From positions 1-12,591 of the forward strand of contig JBFHES010000128.1 in the NCBI GenBank assembly GCA_041584015.1: DNA of 12,591 bases. The letters are read 5' to 3'. The position numbers and the translations under genes were made by a program. The notes under the pieces were generated by a model. That model saw only the letters and a program-made list of their open reading frames with translations. It made no database searches and was not told where the DNA came from. Shown here in pieces: positions 6,315 through 12,591 of the stretch (positions within the stretch are counted from its first letter, which is position 1; the number at the start of each line of letters is the position of its first letter). Origin of the DNA: JBFHES01 sp041584015. GTDB lineage: Bacteria > Bacteroidota > Bacteroidia > Bacteroidales > M50B96.

Positions 6315-6695
6315 ATGAAGAATATTTATTTAGTAGCATTTTCCCTGTTTCTCCTTAGTTGTAGCAACTATGAGAAAACAGCATATGGTATAAATGACGA
6401 AAAGGCATATTTGGTGGTTACCTCGGCAACTACCGAGCCCGAACTTGAAAAAATAGCTCAGGAGTTTTATGAGCAAAAAGGGATTGTAATTGATGTAAGT
6501 AAATCGGAATACGACAATGCCGGAACCATTCATAACCTATCGCTTGAAGTTGATTGCCAAGACGGTTATTCCGGCACAGCTTCGGCAAGCTCTGTATCTT
6601 TATTGAAAACTTCTTATGGATTTTATCGTGATTATAGACCTTCTATCGAGATTCCGTTTTATATCGGAAGCATGGAAGATTATAGAGAGGACTAA
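6315..6695 (+). CDS. Small lipoprotein in the ABC/GntR operon
   Basis: The 126-residue protein has a lipoprotein signal with lipobox LLSC and the modified Cys at residue 16. The mature part contains a pattern I associate with the C-terminal periplasmic segments of Bacteroidota BlaR1/M56-type proteins and related small secreted proteins. It runs VVTSATTEPELEKIAQEF, then a KGIVIDVSKSEYDNAGTI stretch, then a beta-rich SLEVDCQDGYSGTA segment. This resemblance is from memory and unverified. The mature protein would be anchored to the inner or outer membrane facing the periplasm or surface. No strong acidic lipoprotein-export signal follows the Cys. It is the last gene of the operon, 21 bases after the small membrane protein and just before a strong terminator. 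It might sense or bind the transporter's substrate, but that is speculation. An alternative is an unrelated envelope protein that happens to be cotranscribed. Confidence 0.8.
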   Translation: MKNIYLVAFSLFLLSCSNYEKTAYGINDEKAYLVVTSATTEPELEKIAQEFYEQKGIVIDVSKSEYDNAGTIHNLSLEVDCQDGYSGTASASSVSLLKTSYGFYRDYRPSIEIPFYIGSMEDYRED

Positions 6696-6733
6696 ATATA
6701 ATTGTTAACCCACGGACCTGCCTCTGGTCATTT

Positions 6734-6774
6734 ATAAGCTCATTGCTTTTTTCGCAGTGGGCTTATTTCTTTTG
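6734..6774 (+). terminator. Operon terminator
   Basis: A 13-bp stem pairs 6734-6746 with 6754-6766 (two G-U wobbles, otherwise complementary) around a TTTTTTC loop, followed by a T-rich stretch. It lies 39 bases after the lipoprotein stop and closes the five-gene operon. Confidence 0.75.
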
Positions 6775-6871
6775 CGGATTGATCCAGTATAATTATCAAA
6801 AAAAAGCCTTTCGGCACAAACATTTAGCACCTCATTGTGTTCAGTGTATTGAAATTGAAAAATAGCAAGCA

Positions 6872-7216
6872 ATGACCTCAAATAACTCACGAAGAGAATT
6901 TCTTAAGAAACTAGGATTGTCAGTTGGCGCCACTGTTGCTCTGTCTACAGGTGCATCTGCAAGTACATCGATAAATATTACAGCAGATCAGAAAGTATTT
7001 ATGGATGACTATGAACTATGGATGGATGCCTTTATGGAGATGATGGCTGAGCAGCAGTCGGGAGATTATAATCTGGCGAATACAGAAAAACTAATGCACT
7101 TATCCGATCAGGCAGAAGGCTATAAGGAACAATTGGCAAAGTATCTTAAAGAGGAAGATTTTGCACGATACTATCTGCAACGAATAGATCGGATGGTTGA
7201 ACAGATACAGGATTAA
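6872..7216 (+). CDS. Small Tat-exported protein of unknown function
   Basis: The 114-residue protein begins with a twin-arginine signal: SRREFLK at residues 6-12, then the mild hydrophobic core LGLSVGATVALSTGASAS, ending near residue 31. The mature part of about 80 residues is acidic and predicted helical, rich in Met, Glu, Gln and Tyr (for example MDAFMEMMAEQQSGDY), with no cysteine and no cofactor-binding motif I can see. Tat export normally implies folding or cofactor loading in the cytoplasm, or travel with a partner, so a helper subunit is one possibility. I do not recognise the family. The gene has its own terminator and is separated from the upstream operon by another, so it is probably a single-gene unit. 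No good -7 box was found upstream. A lone AGTGTA half-site at 6843-6848 lacks a partner. Confidence 0.82.
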   Translation: MTSNNSRREFLKKLGLSVGATVALSTGASASTSINITADQKVFMDDYELWMDAFMEMMAEQQSGDYNLANTEKLMHLSDQAEGYKEQLAKYLKEEDFARYYLQRIDRMVEQIQD

Positions 7217-7239
7217 CCTATTATTATAGGCTACTAATA

Positions 7240-7274
7240 AAAAGCGACATTGATGCATTATCAATGTCGCTTTT
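7240..7274. terminator. Bidirectional terminator between convergent genes
   Basis: A perfect 14-bp stem pairs AAAAGCGACATTGA (7240-7253) with TCAATGTCGCTTTT (7261-7274) around a 7-base loop. There are T-runs on both strands. It sits 23 bases after the Tat-protein stop and 34 bases past the stop of the minus-strand gene at 7309, so it can end both transcripts. Confidence 0.88.
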
Positions 7275-7308
7275 CGTTTTTCATTGCAGCCTGTTAACCG
7301 CAAATATT

Positions 7309-7494
7309 TTAATTGCTCTGTGCAATTTGATAGAAGCATCGTTTCGGACTTGCAATCTTATTATCAGACTTTAAAGCCTTAATTGCCTTGTCAACTTCTT
7401 GTCTGTCTAAATCGGCAAGAATTGCAATCTCACCACCTCTTAATGGGTTGTTACTCTTTTTTAATGTTTCCAGAACCTTATCGGCTATCTCCAT
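7309..7494 (-). CDS. Small winged-helix-like protein (61 aa)
   Basis: This 61-residue protein reads MEIADKVLETLKKSNNPLR, then GGEIAILADLDRQEVDKAIKALKSDNKIASPKRC in continuous sequence. The layout is helix, then a helix-turn-helix, then a short basic wing (KIASPKRCFYQI). That is the minimal winged-helix layout seen in short Bacteroidota proteins usually annotated as MarR-like or uncharacterised regulators. It would be a cytoplasmic DNA- or RNA-binding protein, but no ligand or dimerisation domain is present and its target is unknown. The ATG at 7494 is the only sensible start. The gene is convergent to the Tat protein gene and shares its terminator. The promoter is uncertain: TTCATTTG on the minus strand (7537-7530) is one base off the -7 consensus. 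Confidence 0.75.
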   Translation of the reverse strand: MEIADKVLETLKKSNNPLRGGEIAILADLDRQEVDKAIKALKSDNKIASPKRCFYQIAQSN

Positions 7495-7735
7495 GATAGT
7501 AGTTTATTAATCATTAATTTTTATGGCCGCAAATGAAGCAATAAATATAAAATTGAAATAAAACTTATGTCATATGAATAGTATTATCTACTTTTACCCT
7601 CACTAACTAGACCCTGTAACCATAAGCTTTTTTTGAGCATAATTTTCGCTGTACAATCACTTGTTGTAGTTTTTTAAAAATAGATTTATGAAATAGTGAA
7701 AAACTAATAAATGGATAGCAGTTGAGTATAGCTAT
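7495..7735. other. AT-rich intergenic region, no gene seen
   Basis: Between the small winged-helix gene and the alaS terminator I find no open reading frame of note, no tRNA-like fold and no clear repeat. It probably holds the promoter of the minus-strand gene at 7494. Confidence 0.6.
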
Positions 7736-7792
7736 AAAAAAAGCTTGTCGAAAAGGATGACATTTTTTCATTCCTCTTGCAACAAGCTTTTT
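7736..7792 (-). terminator. Terminator of alaS
   Basis: AAAAAGCTTGT (7738-7748) pairs perfectly with ACAAGCTTTTT (7782-7792). The interior adds AGGATGA pairing with TCATTCCT through one bulge, making a long hairpin. A run of U would follow it on the minus-strand transcript. It ends 20 bases downstream of the alaS stop. Confidence 0.75.
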
Positions 7793-7811
7793 AGTTTTAT
7801 GTTTTGTAATC

Positions 7812-10439
7812 TTAGAGATTTACGATAAGCTCTTTTGCCTTGGCTAAAGCCTTTTCTATTCCTTGAGGGTTTTTACCTCCTGCAGTTGCAAAGAAAGGCT
7901 GGCCACCTCCGCCACCTTGAATCTCTTTCGAAATCTCACGAATAATGGTATTGGCATTCAAACCACGATCAGCTACCAGATTCTTCGAAATCATGACGGT
8001 GATATTAGCTTTGCCGTCAATTTCGGCACCAGCAACAAAGAACAGATTTTCCACCTCATCTTTTAGCTGAAAAGCCAGATCTTTAATTTCGTTCGCCGAC
8101 TCTACATTAAGTTTTAAGGTAACCACATGAATGTTATTGATAAGCTCTTTGCTTGCAGCAACAGTGCTTTTCATCATTTTAATTTTCTCCTTGGTAAAGA
8201 CTTCCAGCGTTTTGGTGAGTTTTGCATTTTCGTTAAGCAAGCCTTCTACATTTTTCAGCAAGTCCGCTTTGTTCTTAAATAAGCCACCAATCTTCTCAAT
8301 AAGCTCTAATTTGGTATTAAGGAACTTCTCGGCTTCAACTCCTGTAATGGCTTCAATTCTTCTAATACCGGCTGCTATTGCCGACTCAGATGTTATTTTG
8401 ATAAAGCCGATGTTTCCGGTTGCTTTTACATGTGTGCCTCCGCAAAGTTCAACGGATTCGCCAAACTTGATGACGCGTACCACATCGCCATATTTTTCGC
8501 CAAATAAAGCCATCGCACCCATTTCAACGGCATCGTTCATTGGAATAGCACGTTGCTCATCGAGCTGAATGTTTTCTCTTATCATTTGGTTAACCCGCTG
8601 CTCAATTTCCGCAATTTCCTCGTTGCTTACTTTCTGAAAGTGAGCAAAGTCGAAACGTAACTTTGAAGGACCAACCAATGAGCCTTTCTGCTCAACGTGA
8701 TCGCCCAATACCTGGCGCAATGCAAAATGCAATAGATGTGTAGCGCTGTGATTATTTGCTGTACAGGCTCTGTTCTTGCCATTAACAACCGCTCTGAAAG
8801 TAGCTTCGGGCTCCGCAGGTAATTGCTTTGCAATATGAATAATCAAGCTGTTTTCTTTAACGGTATCAACAATTGATAATTTGTTGCCGTTGTGTTCAAT
8901 GTATCCTGTATCGCCTACCTGACCGCCGCTTTCTGCGTAAAATGGAGTAAAATTAAATACAAGATGGAACAGCTCTTCTTTTTTTGTTTTTATTTTTCGG
9001 TAGCGCGTGATCAATACATCAGCTTCTGTTTGATCGAAGCCAACAAATTCTTCGGTATCATCATGTCGTAATACAACCCAGTCATCAGTTTCCTGCGCAG
9101 TAGCACTTCTTGAACGATCCTTTTGTATTTTCATCTCCGCATCAAACTCTCGCTTACTAACAACCATACCTTGTTCGCGCAGGATTAGCTCAGTCAAGTC
9201 AAGTGGGAATCCGTAGGTGTCGTAAAGTTCAAACGCTTCCTTTCCACTCACTACGGTATCGTTAGCTTCTTTTACCTTCGTAACTATTTGCTCAAGTCTT
9301 CTTATTCCTGTATCCAACGTACGTAAGAATGAGGCCTCTTCTTCTTTTATAACTTTCTCAATTAAATTTTGCTGACTGGTGAGTTCCGGGAAAATAGTAC
9401 CCATTTGCTTCACAAGCATTTCAACAAGTTTGTACATAAATGGCTCGCCCTGATTAAGGAAGGTGAAACCATAACGTACAGCTCGGCGCAGGATTCTGCG
9501 AATCACATATCCGGCTTTGTTGTTTGAAGGTAATTGTCCGTCGGCAATGGAAAAGGTAATTGCACGAAGGTGATCGGCAATTACGCGCATGGCAATATCA
9601 AGTTCCTCGTTTTTACCATAAGCTTTGCCTGAAATTTTTGCCAGCTCTTGTATAATTGGCTGAAAAATATCGGTATCGTAATTCGACTTTTTACCTTGCA
9701 CAGCCATTGTTAATCGCTCAAAACCCATTCCTGTGTCTACATGTTTGGCAGGAAGTGCAACTAATTCGCCTGAAGCTTTTCTGTTGAATTGAATGAATAC
9801 CAGGTTCCAAATCTCGATGACCAATGGATGATCCATATTCACCAACTCGCGACCGCTTACTTTAGCAATTTCTTCTGGTTCTCTTAAATCTATGTGAATT
9901 TCGGAACATGGTCCGCATGGTCCGGATTCTCCCATTTCCCAGAAATTATCTTTTTTATTACCGTTTAGTATTTGCTCTTTCGGTAAAAACTGCTCCCAAT
10001 AGGATGCCGCCTCATCATCACGCTCCAGGTTATCACCTTTATCGCCTTCAAATACGGTAGCGTATAAACGATCTGCTGGCAGGCCAATTACGTCAACTAA
10101 AAATTCCCAGCCCCAGTTAATCGCCTCTTTTTTAAAATAATCGCCAAAGGACCAGTTGCCTAACATTTCGAACATGGTGTGATGATAGGTGTCGTGACCA
10201 ACCTCATCTAAATCGTTGTGTTTTCCTGAAACCCGCAAGCATTTTTGCGTATCGGCAACTCTTTTGTTTGCAGGCTCTTCGTTACCAAGAAAATAATCCT
10301 TGAACTGATTCATGCCGGCATTGGTGAACATGAGAGTTGGGTCGTTCTTTACTACCATTGGGGCAGACGGAACAATGCTGTGTTTTTTCGATTCAAAAAA
10401 GTTGAAAAAAGCTTTACGAATTTCTTGTGATGTCATCAT
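7812..10439 (-). CDS. alaS: Alanyl-tRNA synthetase
   Basis: This cytoplasmic enzyme charges tRNA-Ala with alanine and hydrolyses mischarged Ser- or Gly-tRNA-Ala. All family parts are present at normal length (875 residues). The class II catalytic core occupies about 1-250, with motif 1 around MFTNAGMNQFKDYFLG (37-52), GPCGPCSEIH (173-182) and motif 3 TGMGFERL (236-243). The helical tRNA-recognition domain contains VIRRILRRAVRYG. The editing domain carries the zinc-binding HSATH (564-568) and CGGTH (666-670). A coiled linker (about 705-765) leads to the C-Ala/DHHA1 domain ending in the glycine-rich QGGGGGQPFFATAGG (841-855). No key residue is missing. Translation could start at either Met 1 or Met 2 (10439 or 10436). 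It is divergent from the M23 peptidase gene and has its own terminator. Confidence 0.99.
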   Translation of the reverse strand: MMTSQEIRKAFFNFFESKKHSIVPSAPMVVKNDPTLMFTNAGMNQFKDYFLGNEEPANKRVADTQKCLRVSGKHNDLDEVGHDTYHHTMFEMLGNWSFGDYFKKEAINWGWEFLVDVIGLPADRLYATVFEGDKGDNLERDDEAASYWEQFLPKEQILNGNKKDNFWEMGESGPCGPCSEIHIDLREPEEIAKVSGRELVNMDHPLVIEIWNLVFIQFNRKASGELVALPAKHVDTGMGFERLTMAVQGKKSNYDTDIFQPIIQELAKISGKAYGKNEELDIAMRVIADHLRAITFSIADGQLPSNNKAGYVIRRILRRAVRYGFTFLNQGEPFMYKLVEMLVKQMGTIFPELTSQQNLIEKVIKEEEASFLRTLDTGIRRLEQIVTKVKEANDTVVSGKEAFELYDTYGFPLDLTELILREQGMVVSKREFDAEMKIQKDRSRSATAQETDDWVVLRHDDTEEFVGFDQTEADVLITRYRKIKTKKEELFHLVFNFTPFYAESGGQVGDTGYIEHNGNKLSIVDTVKENSLIIHIAKQLPAEPEATFRAVVNGKNRACTANNHSATHLLHFALRQVLGDHVEQKGSLVGPSKLRFDFAHFQKVSNEEIAEIEQRVNQMIRENIQLDEQRAIPMNDAVEMGAMALFGEKYGDVVRVIKFGESVELCGGTHVKATGNIGFIKITSESAIAAGIRRIEAITGVEAEKFLNTKLELIEKIGGLFKNKADLLKNVEGLLNENAKLTKTLEVFTKEKIKMMKSTVAASKELINNIHVVTLKLNVESANEIKDLAFQLKDEVENLFFVAGAEIDGKANITVMISKNLVADRGLNANTIIREISKEIQGGGGGQPFFATAGGKNPQGIEKALAKAKELIVNL

Positions 10440-10498
10440 GAGTTATTATAATTTATCAACACGGTTTTAACATTTTATCCACAATGGAATAGAACCGT

Positions 10499-10528
10499 TT
10501 TGCAAAAATAATTTAATTCTTAAATTTG
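10499..10528 (+). promoter_or_regulatory. Promoter of the M23 peptidase gene
   Basis: TTTG (10499-10502) and TAAATTTG (10521-10528) are spaced by 18 bases, slightly short of the usual 19-21 but otherwise consensus. The leader would be about 35 bases to the ATG at 10570. Confidence 0.55.
10503..10510 (-). promoter_or_regulatory. Possible -7 box for alaS
   Basis: On the minus strand the sequence reads TATTTTTG, matching TAnnTTTG, 64 bases before the alaS start. No good -33 box is seen. It directly abuts the TTTG of the divergent promoter at 10499-10502. Confidence 0.4.
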
Positions 10529-10569
10529 TCGACATAAGCATACATAAGTCTGCAAAGAATTATTCAAAT

Positions 10570-11547
10570 ATGGCCAAAGTAAAATACAAATTTGATCACG
10601 AAAGCTTAACTCACAGGAAGATTGAATATTCATTCTGGGGGAAAGTCATGCGCTTTGTTCCAATTTTAGGTTTAAGTTTGGTGATTGCCGTAGGGATTGT
10701 GCTCTTGTTTTCTACCGTTTTTGATTCGCCTCAGGAGAAAAAATTGCAACGCGAGCTTGATTATGCCATGCTTCAGCTTGATGAAATGAATAAAAATCTT
10801 GATGAGGTGGAAGCCGTATTAGTAAGTATGCAGGATCGCGACGATAATATTTATCGCGCCATATTTAATGCTGAGCCAATTGCAAGCTCCATCCGTTCGG
10901 CAGGATATGGTGGAAGCAACCGGTATGACAGACTAAAGGGGTATGATAATTCTGAGATTGTAATTGAAACCAGTCAGCGCTTAGATCAAATCATGAAATC
11001 GTTGGTGGTGCAATCCGAATCTTATGATGAGATTGTAAAACTAGCTAAAAATAAAGAGAAGTTACTGAGTCATGTACCGGCCATTCAGCCTGTCTCTAAT
11101 AAGGGCTTGAAGAGGATTGCCTCTGGTTTTGGCTGGCGAACACATCCTATCTACAAAATTCGTAAATTTCATTGGGGGCTTGATTTTACCGCCAATACAG
11201 GTACACCTGTTTATGCAGCAGGAGCTGGTAAAATAGTTAAAGTTAAAAAGTCTAATGCTAATTATGGTTACGGTAATCAGGTGGTTATCGATCATGGTTT
11301 TGGTTACGAAACCTTATATGCTCACCTAAGTAAGATCGAGGTTAAAAAAGGTGATGTTGTAAAACGTGGCGATGTAATAGGTCTTGTTGGTAATACCGGA
11401 GGTTCTACGGCGCCGCACCTGCATTACGAAGTGCATCTAAATGGTAAAAAGGTAAACCCTAAGCATTATTTTATTCAGGATCTTAACCCGCTGGAATACG
11501 ACAAGATGATCGAGCTATGTCAGAAAGGTGGACAGAGTTTTGATTAA
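10570..11547 (+). CDS. Membrane-anchored M23 (LytM) zinc metallopeptidase
   Basis: The 325-residue protein is predicted to cut peptide cross-links of peptidoglycan in the periplasm, or to regulate such cutting. Residues 1-28 are cytoplasmic and basic, residues about 29-51 form one transmembrane helix, and residues about 54-90 and 130-168 look like coiled coil. The M23 domain spans about 185-300. Zinc ligands and catalytic residues are all present: H201 and D205 in HWGLD, H252 in YAHL, and H283/H285 in HLHYEV. It is therefore likely an active enzyme and not a degenerate EnvC/NlpD-type activator. A short C-terminal tail (DLNPLEYDKMIELCQ) follows. Divergent placement next to alaS is common for such genes in Bacteroidota, as I recall. 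The following gene starts 36 bases after the stop with no terminator between them, so the two are probably cotranscribed. Confidence 0.95.
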   Translation: MAKVKYKFDHESLTHRKIEYSFWGKVMRFVPILGLSLVIAVGIVLLFSTVFDSPQEKKLQRELDYAMLQLDEMNKNLDEVEAVLVSMQDRDDNIYRAIFNAEPIASSIRSAGYGGSNRYDRLKGYDNSEIVIETSQRLDQIMKSLVVQSESYDEIVKLAKNKEKLLSHVPAIQPVSNKGLKRIASGFGWRTHPIYKIRKFHWGLDFTANTGTPVYAAGAGKIVKVKKSNANYGYGNQVVIDHGFGYETLYAHLSKIEVKKGDVVKRGDVIGLVGNTGGSTAPHLHYEVHLNGKKVNPKHYFIQDLNPLEYDKMIELCQKGGQSFD

Positions 11548-11583
11548 GGTACGCCTACTTCTTAAATTTCCAATCATAAAATT

Positions 11584-12591
11584 ATGCAACGATTAATTTT
11601 ACAGCTTTTGCTGGTGGTCTTGTTCGGTCTACCATTAAGTTCATACGCACAAGAATCAGATTCTTTAATTACTCCTAAAGCGGAACTACTCACCCTAATT
11701 GGTGTTGGCGATATTATGTTTGGAACAAACTTTCCGAACGCAAGTTATCTTCCAGCCAATGACGATTGTTTCTCTTTGCTGCGCCCATTGTTTGATACGC
11801 TTAGTAATGCTGATGTTACTTTTGGAAACCTTGAAGGTTGTTTTCTGGATGATGGCCCCGTTGTTAAAAAATGCAAGGACACCACAAAATGTTATGCTTT
11901 CAGAACGCCTGTGCGCTATGCCTCTTGTTTGGATTCTGCTGGTTTTGATTTTGTAAGTTTGGCGAATAATCATGCTGCCGATTTTGGAGCAAAAGGGTTA
12001 CAAAGTACTAATCAAATATTATCAGCCTTAGGTATTGAATCTGCCGGATTAAAATCAGCTCCGGTTTGTACCATCGAAAGAAATGGCTGGACTATTGGTT
12101 TGTGTGCTTTTTCTCCAAACAAGGGTACTTGTGATATTAATCAAACAGCGGCTGCAAAGGCCATTGTTAAAAGCCTAAAACAGCAATGCGATGTTGTCGT
12201 TGTTTCGTTTCATGGAGGGGCAGAGGGTGCGGACTATCAGCATGTGCCAAGGGAGAAAGAAGTGTTTTATGGTGAGAACAGAGGAAATGTTTACCAATTT
12301 GCACGAGATATGATTGATGCCGGAGCGGATGTGATTCTTGGACACGGACCACATGTTACGCGTGCAATAGATAAATATAAAGGCAGGTTCATAATATACA
12401 GTATGGGGAATTTCTGTACCTACGGTCGATTTAATTTAAGAGGTCCGAATGGCATTGCACCAATTGTGAAATTATGGTTGAAACCTGATGGAGAGTTGCA
12501 CAAGGCTCAAATAATCCCGGTATCTCAAGGAGAAGAAATTGGAGTGCGTTATGATTCGCAAAAAAGAGTTTTAGATAAAATAGAGCAACTT
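11584..12591 (+). CDS. CapA/PGA_cap-family protein (metallophosphatase-like), partial at right edge
   Basis: An open frame of 336 codons runs from the ATG at 11584 to the window edge with no stop. A signal peptide (residues 1-22, ending SSYA) leads to a calcineurin-like CapA fold. The family motifs appear in order: GDIMFG (42-47), GNLEG (81-85), LANNHAADFG (126-135), HGGAEG (210-215), GHGPHV (253-258) and YSMGNF (272-277). The invariant metal-site residues are therefore present. Homologues include the poly-gamma-glutamate capsule protein CapA/PgsA, but most Bacteroidota members have no proven role, so polyglutamate synthesis should not be assumed. The exported part is unusually rich in cysteine (about ten Cys between residues 62 and 202), suggesting disulfides in the periplasm. 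It probably forms an operon with the upstream M23 peptidase, which points to an envelope or cell-wall role. The C-terminus is missing. Confidence 0.92.
   Translation, partial: MQRLILQLLLVVLFGLPLSSYAQESDSLITPKAELLTLIGVGDIMFGTNFPNASYLPANDDCFSLLRPLFDTLSNADVTFGNLEGCFLDDGPVVKKCKDTTKCYAFRTPVRYASCLDSAGFDFVSLANNHAADFGAKGLQSTNQILSALGIESAGLKSAPVCTIERNGWTIGLCAFSPNKGTCDINQTAAAKAIVKSLKQQCDVVVVSFHGGAEGADYQHVPREKEVFYGENRGNVYQFARDMIDAGADVILGHGPHVTRAIDKYKGRFIIYSMGNFCTYGRFNLRGPNGIAPIVKLWLKPDGELHKAQIIPVSQGEEIGVRYDSQKRVLDKIEQL

Noticed and set aside
6843..6848. AGTGTA half-site upstream of the Tat protein gene, resembling the operator half-site at 4128
   Set aside because: No TACACT partner lies at 11-14 bases, so a single 6-mer is expected by chance.
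8131..8568. A 145-codon plus-strand frame opposite alaS, and similar shorter frames
   Set aside because: They are antisense to a fully conserved alaS coding sequence and have low-complexity composition without family motifs.
11695..11973. Two overlapping open frames on opposite strands within the CapA-family gene
   Set aside because: The correct frame from 11584 shows all CapA motifs and no stops, so these are shadows of it.

Overview
The window comes from a member of the Bacteroidota, probably a free-living or environmental lineage. The evidence is secreted proteins ending in a type IX secretion (T9SS) type A sorting domain, promoter-like TAnnTTTG boxes with upstream TTTG, few Shine-Dalgarno sites, and a typical 875-residue bacterial alanyl-tRNA synthetase. 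I cannot name a genus from the sequence alone.

Positions 1-4090 are a secreted-protein region. The 3' tail of one T9SS cargo gene (1-92) ends at a clean hairpin terminator. It is followed by a second cargo gene (150-1382) with an almost identical C-terminus, then by a large beta-propeller T9SS protein (1617-3707) with about eleven Asp-box repeats. The two gaps flanking the propeller gene (1383-1616 and 3708-4093) both carry members of the same two palindromic repeat families. These are a 20-bp perfect hairpin and a GC-rich element beginning GCTGCCGC. Neither gap shows a believable gene.

Positions 4094-6774 are a compact operon: ABC ATPase, six-helix permease, YtrA-type GntR regulator, a 35-residue single-helix membrane protein overlapping the regulator, and a lipoprotein, closed by a strong hairpin. 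Its promoter has a near-consensus Bacteroidota -33/-7 pair. An inverted repeat AGTGTA-N12-TACACT sits directly on the expected transcription start and closely resembles the known operator of Bacillus subtilis YtrA. The simplest reading is a self-repressed, envelope-related ABC module whose regulator is encoded third. This operon is the most interesting part of the window.

Positions 6775-7500 hold a small Tat-exported protein of unknown function and, convergent to it, a 61-residue winged-helix-like protein, separated by a perfect bidirectional hairpin. Positions 7495-7735 appear empty.

Positions 7736-12591 hold alaS on the minus strand with its terminator. Divergent from it are a membrane-anchored M23 (LytM) peptidase and a CapA/PGA_cap-family metallophosphatase-like protein that runs off the right edge. 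The alaS and M23 promoters appear to abut in a 130-bp intergenic region. No rRNA, tRNA, CRISPR array, transposase gene or phage gene was seen.
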